A DNA stretch of 13,183 nt. It comes from Albimonas sp051747505. Lineage in GTDB: Bacteria > Pseudomonadota > Alphaproteobacteria > Rhodobacterales > Rhodobacteraceae. Shown one piece after another: positions 6,552 to 13,183 of the stretch (its first letter is position 1; every line of letters begins with the position of its first letter). The stretch lies in contig JBNJGE010000084.1 of assembly GCA_051747505.1 (NCBI GenBank), positions 1 through 13,183 of the forward strand. The letters are read 5' to 3'. The notes beneath the pieces are model-generated. The model did not search any database. It was not told the origin of the DNA and saw nothing but the letters and a program-made list of their open reading frames with translations. Both the position numbers and the translations under genes were made by a program.

Positions 6552-6659
6552 CGCGGCCGACCCCGGCTCCGGCGCGGGCGCGCGTGTTCCATCGACGCCC
6601 GCCGCCCGGCGGCACGACGCCGGCCGTCAGGCGAACACCACGACCCTGCGAGAGAGCGG

Positions 6660-9380
6660 ATGCCCGAAGACGCCCAGCAGACCGCCGTCCACGCCCTGCC
6701 GGTCGAGGACGCCTTCCGCGCGCTCGAGGCGACCCCCGAGGGCCTGTCCTCCGACGAGGCCGCCCGCCGCCTGGAGGCCCACGGCCCCAACCGCCTCCCC
6801 GAGCCGCCCAGGCGCGGCCCCCTCCGCCGCTTCCTCGCCCACTTCCACAACATCCTGATCTACGTCCTGATCGCTTCCGCGATCGTCACCGCCGCCCTCC
6901 AGCACTGGGTGGACACCGGCGTCATCCTCGCCGTCGTCGTCGTCAACGCCATCATCGGCTTCGTGCAGGAGGGCCGGGCGGAGCAGGCGATGGCCGCCAT
7001 CCGCGGCATGCTCGCCCCCCGCTCCGCCGTCCTGCGCGACGGCCGCCGCCACAGCGTCGACGCCGCCGACCTCGTCCCCGGCGACATCGTCCTGCTGGAG
7101 GCCGGCGACCGCGCCCCCGCCGACATCCGCCTGACGGAGGCCCGCGGCCTGAAGGCCGAGGAGGCCATCCTCACCGGCGAATCCGTCCCCGTGGACAAGG
7201 CCCCCGCCCCCGCGCCCGAAGACGCGCCACTGGGCGACCGCAGCTCCATGCTCTTCAGCGGCACCCTCGTCGCCGCCGGCGCGGGCCGCGGCGTGGTCGC
7301 CGCCACCGGCGCCGCCACCCAGATCGGCCGCATCAGCGGCATGCTCTCGCGCGTGGAGACCCTGACCACCCCCCTCGTGCGCCAGATGGACCTCTTCGCC
7401 CGCTGGCTCACCGTCTTCATCCTGCTCGTCGCCGGCGCCCTGCTCGCCTACGGCTACTATGTGGGCCACCTCCCCTTCTCCGAGCTCTTCATGGCGGTCG
7501 TCGGCCTCTCCGTCGCCGCGATCCCTGAGGGGCTGCCGGCGGTCCTGACGATCACGCTCGCCGTCGGCGTCCAGGCCATGGCCCGGCGCAACGCCATCGT
7601 CCGCCGTCTGCCCGCCATCGAGACGCTGGGCTCCGTCTCCGTCATCTGCTCCGACAAGACGGGCACGCTCACCCGCAACGAGATGATGGCCGCCACGCTG
7701 GCCACCGCCGAGGACCTCTACGCCGTCTCCGGCGAGGGTTACGCCCCCGAGGGCGCCGTGCGCTGGCGCGACGCCGACGCCCACCCCTCCGAGCACGCCG
7801 TGCTCATGGAATTCGCCCGCGCCGCCGGCCTGTGCAACGACGCCGCCCTCCACGCCAGCGAACGGGAATGGCGCGTCGAGGGCGACCCGATGGAAGGCGC
7901 CCTCCTGGCGCTCGCCGGCAAGATCACCCGCGCGGGCCACGAGCCCTTCCGCGAGTGGACCCGCACCGACGAGATCCCCTTCGACGCCGCCCACCGCTAC
8001 ATGGCCGTCCTGCACCACGACCACGCGGGCCACGCCGCCATCCACGTCAAGGGCGCGCCCGAGGCCGTGCTCGCCATGTGCGCCGACCAGCGCGCCCCCG
8101 GCGGATCAACCACGCCCCTCGACCCCGAGGCCTGGCACGAACAGGTCGAGGCGCTGGCCGCCGAGGGCCAGCGCGTCATCGCCGTCGCCGTGCGCGACAT
8201 GCCCCAGGACCACACCGTCCTCAACAAGGCCGATATCGAGGGCCGCCTGACGCTCATCGGCCTCGTCGGCCTGATCGACCCGCCGCGGCCGGAGGCCGTG
8301 GACGCCGTGGCCGAGTGCCACGCCGCCGGCATCCGCGTGAAGATGATCACCGGCGACCACGCCGCCACCGCCCGCGCCATCGCCGGGCGCATCGGCCTGA
8401 AGAACGCCGAGCGCGTCCTGACCGGCGCCGACATCGACGCCATGGACGACGCCGCCCTCAGCGAAACGGCGGCCACCACCGACATCTTCGCCCGCACCTC
8501 CCCCGCTCACAAGCTGCGCCTCGTCACCGCGTTGCAGGCCCGCGGCCTGACCGTGGCGATGACCGGCGACGGCGTGAACGACGCCCCTGCGCTCAAGCGC
8601 GCCGACGCCGGCGTCGCCATGGGCCGCAAGGGCAGCGAGGCCGCCAAGGAGGCCGCCGAGCTCGTGCTCGCCGACGACAACTTCGCCTCCATCGCCGCCG
8701 CGGTGCGCGAGGGCCGGACCGTCTACGACAACATCAAGAAGGTCATCAGCTGGACCCTGCCGACAAACGCCGGCGAGGCGCTGACCATCATCGTCGCCCT
8801 CTTCGCCGGCATGGCCCTGCCCATCACCGCCGTGCAGATTCTCTGGGTGAACCTGATCACCGCCGTGACCCTAGGCCTCGCGCTCGCCTTCGAGCCCTCC
8901 GAGCCCGGCACGATGCGCCGCCCCCCGCGCCCGCGCCACGAGCCGCTGCTGACCGGCGGCCTCGTCTGGCACATCGCCCTCGTCTCCACCCTGTTCCTGG
9001 CGGCGGTCTTCGGCGTCTACGCGTATGCGGTGGACCAGGGCCACCCGCAGGCGCTCGCCCAGACCATGGCGATGAACACGCTGGTGGTGCTGGAGATCTT
9101 CCACCTCTTCTTCATCCGCAACATCCACGGCGCCTCGCTGACCTGGGCCGCCGCCCGCGGCACGCCCGTGGTCTGGGCCTGCGTCATCGTCGTGACCGCC
9201 GCGCAGTTCGCCATCACCTACCTGCCGCCCCTGCAGGCTGTCTTCGGCACGCGCCCCGTCCCCCTTGCGGACGGTCTGCTGATCGTCGCCCTCGGCGCCG
9301 TCTTCTTCGCCCTGATCGAGACGGAGAAGCAGATGCGCCTCGCCTTCCGCCGTCCCCCGCCGGCGCCCGGCCCCGCCTGA
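6660..9380 (+). CDS. P2-type cation-transporting P-type ATPase
   Basis: ATP-driven inner-membrane cation pump of 906 residues with the full P-type layout. There is a cation-ATPase N-domain (about 10-60), M1-M2 (64-103), actuator TGES (172-175) and M3-M4 with PEGLP (289-293). The phosphorylated Asp332 is in DKTGTLT, nucleotide-domain KGAPE is at 464-468, and the hinge TGDGVNDAP is at 635-643. M5-M10 span about 695-888. This is the SERCA/PMR1-like branch and not a heavy-metal P1B pump: there is no CPC and no metal-binding N-domain. In M4-M6 it keeps Glu290, Asn703, Glu706 and Asn731, but has Ala735 where SERCA has ion-binding Asp800 (NLITAVTLG instead of NLVTDGLP). Automatic labels such as calcium or magnesium ATPase would be unsafe. 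The ATG has only a weak GA-rich ribosome binding site. It may be co-expressed with the stress protein. Confidence 0.94.
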   Translation: MPEDAQQTAVHALPVEDAFRALEATPEGLSSDEAARRLEAHGPNRLPEPPRRGPLRRFLAHFHNILIYVLIASAIVTAALQHWVDTGVILAVVVVNAIIGFVQEGRAEQAMAAIRGMLAPRSAVLRDGRRHSVDAADLVPGDIVLLEAGDRAPADIRLTEARGLKAEEAILTGESVPVDKAPAPAPEDAPLGDRSSMLFSGTLVAAGAGRGVVAATGAATQIGRISGMLSRVETLTTPLVRQMDLFARWLTVFILLVAGALLAYGYYVGHLPFSELFMAVVGLSVAAIPEGLPAVLTITLAVGVQAMARRNAIVRRLPAIETLGSVSVICSDKTGTLTRNEMMAATLATAEDLYAVSGEGYAPEGAVRWRDADAHPSEHAVLMEFARAAGLCNDAALHASEREWRVEGDPMEGALLALAGKITRAGHEPFREWTRTDEIPFDAAHRYMAVLHHDHAGHAAIHVKGAPEAVLAMCADQRAPGGSTTPLDPEAWHEQVEALAAEGQRVIAVAVRDMPQDHTVLNKADIEGRLTLIGLVGLIDPPRPEAVDAVAECHAAGIRVKMITGDHAATARAIAGRIGLKNAERVLTGADIDAMDDAALSETAATTDIFARTSPAHKLRLVTALQARGLTVAMTGDGVNDAPALKRADAGVAMGRKGSEAAKEAAELVLADDNFASIAAAVREGRTVYDNIKKVISWTLPTNAGEALTIIVALFAGMALPITAVQILWVNLITAVTLGLALAFEPSEPGTMRRPPRPRHEPLLTGGLVWHIALVSTLFLAAVFGVYAYAVDQGHPQALAQTMAMNTLVVLEIFHLFFIRNIHGASLTWAAARGTPVVWACVIVVTAAQFAITYLPPLQAVFGTRPVPLADGLLIVALGAVFFALIETEKQMRLAFRRPPPAPGPA

Positions 9381-9426
9381 CACCTGGGCCGTCGTCCCAG
9401 CAGGCCCGCGCCGCGGTGCGAGGGCA

Positions 9427-9444
9427 GGGCGCCCGCCGGCGCCT
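9427..9444. terminator. Weak hairpin between convergent ATPase and hemN genes
   Basis: GGCGCC-CGCC-GGCGCC (9428-9443) can form a 6-bp stem plus a closing G-T pair in the 84-base convergent gap. A second small one, CTGGG...CCCAG at 9384-9400, lies just after the ATPase stop. Neither has a T run. Their position between convergent genes is the only support for a terminator role. Confidence 0.22.
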
Positions 9445-9464
9445 CCGGGCGCGACGGCGAGGCC

Positions 9465-10814
9465 TCAGACCGCCACCGAGTGCCGCGCCTCCCCGCGATC
9501 CAGATACGCGTCGAAGGCCGAGGCCGCGACCCGCACCAGCGGCCGCCCCCGCTCCGTCATCCGCACCCGGCCGCCCGAGACCTCCACCAGCCCGTCCGCG
9601 CGCATCTCCTCCAGCCGGCCCAGAGCGTCCTCCGCCCAGCCCTCCGGCGCCCCGAGCGCCCGGCCCACGGCTTCCGCGTCCACCTCGAAATCGCACATCA
9701 GCCGCTCGATCACCGCCCCGCGCCAGCGGTCCTCCGCCGTGATCTCGCGGCCCTTCAGCACCGGAAGCCGCCCCGCCCCGATCTCCCGCGCCCAGGCGCC
9801 CGTCTCCGCGACGTTCTGCACGTAGCCCGAGGGCGTGCGCCCGATCGCCGTCGCCCCCAGCCCCAGCAGCGTCTCCGCCTGATCGGTGGTGTAGCCCTGG
9901 AAGTTGCGCCGCAGCCGCCCCTCGCGCGCGGCGACCGCCATCGCATCCTCGGGCAGGGCGAAGTGATCCAGCCCGATCTTCAGATAGCCCAGCGCCTCAA
10001 GCTCCGCCGCCGCGGCCTCCGCCTGCGCGGCGCGCGCCTCGGCGCCGGGCAGCGCCTCCTCCGGGATCATCCGCTGGTTCTTCGCCATCCAGGGCACATG
10101 CGCGTAGCCGAACAGGGCGATCCGCCCCGGCCCCATCTCCGCGGCCAGCCGCACCGTGCGCACCAGCGTCTCGACGGTCTGATACGGCAGCCCGTAGATC
10201 AGGTCGAAATTGATCTCGCTCACGCCCGCGCGCCGCAGCCCGCCCACGGCCTCCGCCACCATCTCCGGCGGCTGCACCCGGTTGATCGCCTCCTGCACCT
10301 TCGGGTCGAACTCCTGCACCCCGAAGCTCGCCCGCGTGAAGCCCTGCGCCCCGATCTCCGCCGCCATCTCCGCCGTCAGCGTGCGCGGATCGCTCTCGAT
10401 CGCCAGCTCCGCCCTGTCGCCGATCGCGAAGCGCCCCCGCACCGTGTCCATCACCCGCGCGAAATCCGCGGGCTCCAGCGCCGTCGGCGTGCCCCCGCCC
10501 CAGTGCAGATGGCTCACCGCCATCCGCGCGGGCAGGGCGCCCGCCAGCAGCTCCGCCTCCCGCTCCAGGTCCCGCGCATAGGCCTCCACCGGCCCGTAGC
10601 GCCGCGCCAGCTTCATGTTGCAGCCGCAGTACCAGCACATCTGCCGGCAGAACGGGACATGCAGGTAGAGCGAGACCGGCGCCGCCGGGTCCACCGCCCC
10701 CAGCCACTCCCGATACGTCGCCTCCGCGAACCCCTTCCGGAAATGCGGCGCGGTCGGGTAGCTGGTGTAGCGCGGCGCGGCGCGGCGGGCGTAGCGGGCG
10801 AGCACGGGGTCCAT
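9465..10814 (-). CDS. hemN: Oxygen-independent coproporphyrinogen III oxidase (HemN)
   Basis: Radical-SAM enzyme that decarboxylates coproporphyrinogen III to protoporphyrinogen IX in heme (and, if present, bacteriochlorophyll) synthesis without oxygen. At 449 residues it is close to E. coli HemN (457). The 4Fe-4S motif is C-x3-C-x2-C-x-C at Cys56, 60, 63 and 65. The fourth Cys is the HemN hallmark that separates true HemN from HemW (HemN-like heme chaperones). Tyr50 in LYLHVPFC and GGGTP at 106-110 are SAM-site features. The N-terminal RYTSYPTAPHF segment and the C-terminal HemN domain are both present. ATG has AAAGGGAGG 5 bases upstream. An FNR-like box lies 61 bases upstream of the start, consistent with known FNR/FnrL control of hemN in related bacteria. 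It is convergent with the P-type ATPase. Confidence 0.95.
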   Translation of the reverse strand: MDPVLARYARRAAPRYTSYPTAPHFRKGFAEATYREWLGAVDPAAPVSLYLHVPFCRQMCWYCGCNMKLARRYGPVEAYARDLEREAELLAGALPARMAVSHLHWGGGTPTALEPADFARVMDTVRGRFAIGDRAELAIESDPRTLTAEMAAEIGAQGFTRASFGVQEFDPKVQEAINRVQPPEMVAEAVGGLRRAGVSEINFDLIYGLPYQTVETLVRTVRLAAEMGPGRIALFGYAHVPWMAKNQRMIPEEALPGAEARAAQAEAAAAELEALGYLKIGLDHFALPEDAMAVAAREGRLRRNFQGYTTDQAETLLGLGATAIGRTPSGYVQNVAETGAWAREIGAGRLPVLKGREITAEDRWRGAVIERLMCDFEVDAEAVGRALGAPEGWAEDALGRLEEMRADGLVEVSGGRVRMTERGRPLVRVAASAFDAYLDRGEARHSVAV

Positions 10815-10839
10815 GGCGGCCTCCCTTTCCGGTCGCCCC

Positions 10840-10882
10840 TGCCTACTCCCGCGCCCCGCGCCCGTGGCATGACCTGAATCAA
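10840..10882 (-). promoter_or_regulatory. FNR/FnrL-type box and predicted class II promoter of hemN
   Basis: On the minus strand TTGAT-TCAG-GTCAT (10882-10869) matches TTGAT-N4-ATCAA at 8 of 10 positions, with a perfect left half. TAGGCA (10845-10840) lies 23 bases downstream, which places the box at about -41.5 to -42.5 from a start near 10833-10834, as in class II FNR promoters. This repeats the arrangement seen before the stress protein gene. The box also lies in the divergent region with the CoA-transferase, but at an atypical distance (about -52) from that gene's predicted start. Confidence 0.65.
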
Positions 10883-10892
10883 GCCCCCGCCC

Positions 10893-10921
10893 TTGACCCC
10901 GCCCGCCCGGCGGAGTGCAAA
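10893..10921 (+). promoter_or_regulatory. Candidate promoter of the CoA-transferase gene
   Basis: TTGACC (10893-10898, 5 of 6) and TGCAAA (10916-10921, 3 of 6) are separated by 17 bases. Transcription would start near 10928, about 24 bases before ATG 10952. Confidence 0.42.
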
Positions 10922-10951
10922 GGGCGCGGCGAACAGGAAAGGACAGGGCGC

Positions 10952-12073
10952 ATGCGCGATCTCGAAGGGCTTCTGGTGGTCTCCGTCGAACAGGCCGTCG
11001 CGGCCCCCTACGCCTCCTCCCGGCTGGCCGACGCCGGTGCCCGCGTGGTCAAGGTCGAGCGCCCCGAGGGAGACTTCGCCCGCAACTACGACCGCCTCGT
11101 GGAAGGCCAGAGCGCCTATTTCGTCTGGCTCAACCGCGGCAAGGAGTCCGTCCGCCTCGACCTCAAGACGCCGGAGGACCACGCGCTGCTCGCCCGGATG
11201 CTGGAAAGGGCGGACGTCTTCATCCAGAACCTCGCCCCCGGCGCCGCCGCCCGCCTCGGCTTCGGCGCCGAGGCGCTGCGCGCGAAGCGCCCCGAGCTCA
11301 TCTGCTGCTCCATCTCCGGCTACGGGGAGGCCGGCCCCCGCCGCGACCAGAAGGCCTACGACCTCCTCATCCAGGCGGAGACGGGGCTCGCCTCCATCAC
11401 CGGCACGCCGGACGGCCCCGCCCGCGTCGGCGTCTCCGTCTGCGACATCGCCGCGGGCGTGAGCGCCTACGGCGCCATCCTGCGCGCCCTTCTGGGGCGC
11501 GCGCGCACGGGGCAGGGCCGCAGCATCGAGGTCTCGCTCTTCCACGCCATGGCCGACTGGATGAACGTCCCCTACCTCCAGGCCCGCTACGGCGGAAAGC
11601 CCCCGAAGCGGGAGGGGCTGCGCCACCCCACCATAGCCCCCTACGGCGTCTTCCCCGCCTCCGACGGCGCCATCCTCATCTCCATCCAGAACGAGCGGGA
11701 GTGGAAATCGCTCTGCGAGCAGGTCCTCGAAGCCCCCGAGATGGCCACGGACCCCCGCTTTTCCGACAACTCCGCCCGCGTCGCCAACCGCGAGGCGCTG
11801 GACGGGCGCATCGCCGAGATCTTCTCCGCCCAGCCCCGCGAAACGCTCGCTGCCAAACTGGACGCCGCCCGCATCGCCTATGGCCGCCTGTCGGACATGC
11901 AGGACCTGATCGACCACCCCCAGCAGCGCCTGGTGGGCGTGCGCACCGACGCCGGCGAGATCGAGATCATCGCCCCCGGCGCCGCCATCTCCGGCGAGTC
12001 CGAAGCCCTCGGCCCCGTCCCCGCGCTTGGCGCCCAGGACGACGCCATCCGCGCCGAGTTCGGCGGGGGCTGA
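10952..12073 (+). CDS. Family III (CaiB/BaiF) CoA-transferase
   Basis: Transfers CoA between an acyl-CoA and a free carboxylate through an enzyme-bound aspartyl anhydride; acts in the cytoplasm. The product is 373 residues. The family N-terminus with ADAGARVVKVERPEGDFAR (about 26-44) binds CoA. Asp165 in VSVCDIAAG is the expected catalytic aspartate (Asp169 in formyl-CoA transferase). A conserved FHAMADWM segment follows around residues 198-206. The opening LEGLLVVSVEQAVAAPYASSRLADAG recalls the subgroup containing succinyl-CoA:itaconate and mesaconate CoA-transferases, judged by memory of sequence style, so substrate assignment is tentative. AGGAAAGGA precedes the ATG by about 9 bases. No partner dehydratase, lyase or dehydrogenase gene adjoins it. 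Its stop is one base from the stop of the convergent permease gene. Confidence 0.88.
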   Translation: MRDLEGLLVVSVEQAVAAPYASSRLADAGARVVKVERPEGDFARNYDRLVEGQSAYFVWLNRGKESVRLDLKTPEDHALLARMLERADVFIQNLAPGAAARLGFGAEALRAKRPELICCSISGYGEAGPRRDQKAYDLLIQAETGLASITGTPDGPARVGVSVCDIAAGVSAYGAILRALLGRARTGQGRSIEVSLFHAMADWMNVPYLQARYGGKPPKREGLRHPTIAPYGVFPASDGAILISIQNEREWKSLCEQVLEAPEMATDPRFSDNSARVANREALDGRIAEIFSAQPRETLAAKLDAARIAYGRLSDMQDLIDHPQQRLVGVRTDAGEIEIIAPGAAISGESEALGPVPALGAQDDAIRAEFGGG

Positions 12074-12074
12074 C

Positions 12075-13130
12075 TCACCCCGGCTGGAACCCCCGGATCA
12101 GCTGGCGCAGCCCCAGCGCGGCCCCCGCGAAGATCGCCGCGGCCGTCACCGGTGCGCTCAAGGCCAGCACCGAGAACGCCGTCAGCCCCTGTCCGACGGA
12201 GCAGCCCAGCGCCACCACGCCGCCCATGCCCATCAGCACGCCGCCCGCCGCCTGGCGCTTCAGCTCCGCGGGGTCGTCGCAGGCCTCCCAGCGGAAGCGC
12301 CCTTCCCAGAGCGAGCCCAGAACCGCCCCCGCCAGCACGCCCCCGACGGAGCCGACGGCGAAGCCCAGCCCCCCGCCGGAGGCCGTCATCACCCAAAGGA
12401 TCGAATCGCCCAGCGGCCGCGTGAAGCTGTGGGAGGCCACCGCCACCGGCTCGAAGGCCCGCGCCGCGACCAGACTGGTCCCGATCCAGCCCGCCGCCAC
12501 CGCCAGCCCGGCCACCGCGGCCCAGACCGCCAATTGTGGCGCCCTGCGCAGCTCCCGCGGCCCCAGCGCCGCGGCGGCCAGCCCCCCCGCCAGCGCCAGC
12601 GCCACCACGGTGGGCGACAGCCCCAGCGCCTCAGCGCCAATATGCGCGAAACCGTCCGGCGTCTCGCCGGGCGCCAGCCGGCGAATCGGGAACAGCGCCT
12701 CGCGCAGCCGCGCGAAGGGCCCCGACAGCGCCGCATAGGCCGAGATCCCCGTCACCAGCACGATCACGAAGGAGCGCATGTCCCCGCCCCCCAGCCGGGC
12801 CAGCGCGCCGAAGCCGCAATTTCCCGCCAGCGCCATGCCGTAGCCGAAGGCCAGCCCGCCGATCAGGCTCGCCGCCGGGTTCCAGGCGGTGCTGAGGTAA
12901 AGGCTCTCCGCCGGCGCCGCCCAGCCGCCGGCCGCGGCCAACGCCGTGACCGCCGCCGCCACCGCGATCGCCAGCGGCCACATAAGCAGCCGCGCCCTGT
13001 CGCCTCCGTAAAGGGCGTCCTCGATCGCGCCGAGCGTGCAGAAACGGCCCAGCCGCGCGGCGAGCCCCAGCGGCGCGCCCGCCCCCAGCCCGCACAGCGC
13101 CGCCAGCCCGCCGTCCGAAATCGCCTCCAT
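12075..13130 (-). CDS. YeeE/YedE-family (TsuA-like) sulfur-compound permease
   Basis: Polytopic inner-membrane protein, 351 residues, related to TsuA/YeeE, the thiosulfate importer family; some relatives serve selenium metabolism. Evidence is the repeated two-half architecture: GRFCTLGAIEDAL near residue 29 and GNCGFGALARLGGG at 103-116 in the first half, and ALGCSVGQGLTAFS at 307-320 in the second. Cys31, Cys105 and Cys310 lie in the conserved positions that pass sulfur substrate by S-H...S bonding in TsuA; Cys13 and Cys284 are additional. About nine to ten hydrophobic helices are apparent. ATG 13130 has AAGGGAGG 9 bases upstream, a slightly long spacing. No TusA-like TsuB gene, which often accompanies this family, is visible on the downstream side; the upstream side is outside the window. 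Substrate is unproven. Confidence 0.87.
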   Translation of the reverse strand: MEAISDGGLAALCGLGAGAPLGLAARLGRFCTLGAIEDALYGGDRARLLMWPLAIAVAAAVTALAAAGGWAAPAESLYLSTAWNPAASLIGGLAFGYGMALAGNCGFGALARLGGGDMRSFVIVLVTGISAYAALSGPFARLREALFPIRRLAPGETPDGFAHIGAEALGLSPTVVALALAGGLAAAALGPRELRRAPQLAVWAAVAGLAVAAGWIGTSLVAARAFEPVAVASHSFTRPLGDSILWVMTASGGGLGFAVGSVGGVLAGAVLGSLWEGRFRWEACDDPAELKRQAAGGVLMGMGGVVALGCSVGQGLTAFSVLALSAPVTAAAIFAGAALGLRQLIRGFQPG

Positions 13131-13183
13131 GCGTCAGGGCCTCCCTTCCCCGCCGACCGGAGCCTCCCCGGACTCGTCATCCG

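Noticed and set aside
6601..6613. GCCGCCCGGCGGC inverted repeat before the ATPase as a regulatory hairpin
   Set aside because: Only about 4 bp of stem remain once a workable loop is allowed, and such GC repeats are frequent by chance here.
10210..10240. TTGATC-like sequence inside hemN as an FNR site
   Set aside because: It lies within the coding region, far from any start, and lacks a matching right half.
9465..10814. hemN being HemW (heme chaperone)
   Set aside because: The iron-sulfur motif has the fourth Cys (C-x3-C-x2-C-x-C), the protein has full HemN length, and the C-terminal HemN domain is present.
12863..13180. Minus-strand frame overlapping the start of the YeeE-like gene as an additional upstream gene
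   Set aside because: It is in another frame of a well-supported membrane protein, Arg/Trp-rich without domains; the 13131-13183 stretch is better read as leader of the permease.

Overview
The window is about 13.2 kb of very GC-rich chromosomal DNA with tightly packed genes. GC-rich codon use, Tat-type export of MlaC, the FNR-type (TTGAT-N4-ATCAA-like) sites and the gene families present all suggest an alphaproteobacterium, most likely Rhodobacterales or a close relative. That placement is an inference; there is no rRNA in the window. I see no mobile element, CRISPR array, tRNA, integrase or obvious pseudogene, so this looks like core or lineage-core sequence rather than a genomic island.

Layout. 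(1) 1-1760, minus strand: a PrtD-type type I secretion permease/ATPase. Only the first 19 bases of a following gene, probably the HlyD-family adaptor, are inside the window. (2) 2037-3459, plus strand: mlaA (vacJ) and mlaC, the outer-membrane and periplasmic parts of the Mla lipid-transport pathway. (3) 3464-5592: a minus-strand HSL-type esterase, divergent from an acetylpolyamine-amidohydrolase/class II HDAC-like enzyme. A perfect 6-4-6 palindrome lies between them. (4) 5677-10814: a tandem universal stress protein, a P2-type cation ATPase and, convergent to them, oxygen-independent coproporphyrinogen III oxidase (hemN). (5) 10952-13130: a family III CoA-transferase, convergent with a YeeE/YedE-type sulfur-compound permease.

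The most coherent signal is block 4. Good FNR/FnrL-like boxes sit upstream of both the stress protein and hemN. In each case a TA-containing -10-like element lies where a class II FNR promoter would have it. The stress-protein/P-type-ATPase pair resembles a hypoxia-associated pairing known from the mycobacterial DosR regulon. The ATPase has lost the transmembrane-helix-6 aspartate that calcium pumps use to bind ion, so its ion is uncertain. I read this block as a low-oxygen response cluster. I did not find convincing evidence for a wholly new system.

All gaps are under 300 bases. The longest (1761-2036) holds divergent promoter candidates and an operator-like inverted repeat. Two convergent gene pairs end within 1 to 4 bases of each other, leaving no room for intergenic terminators.
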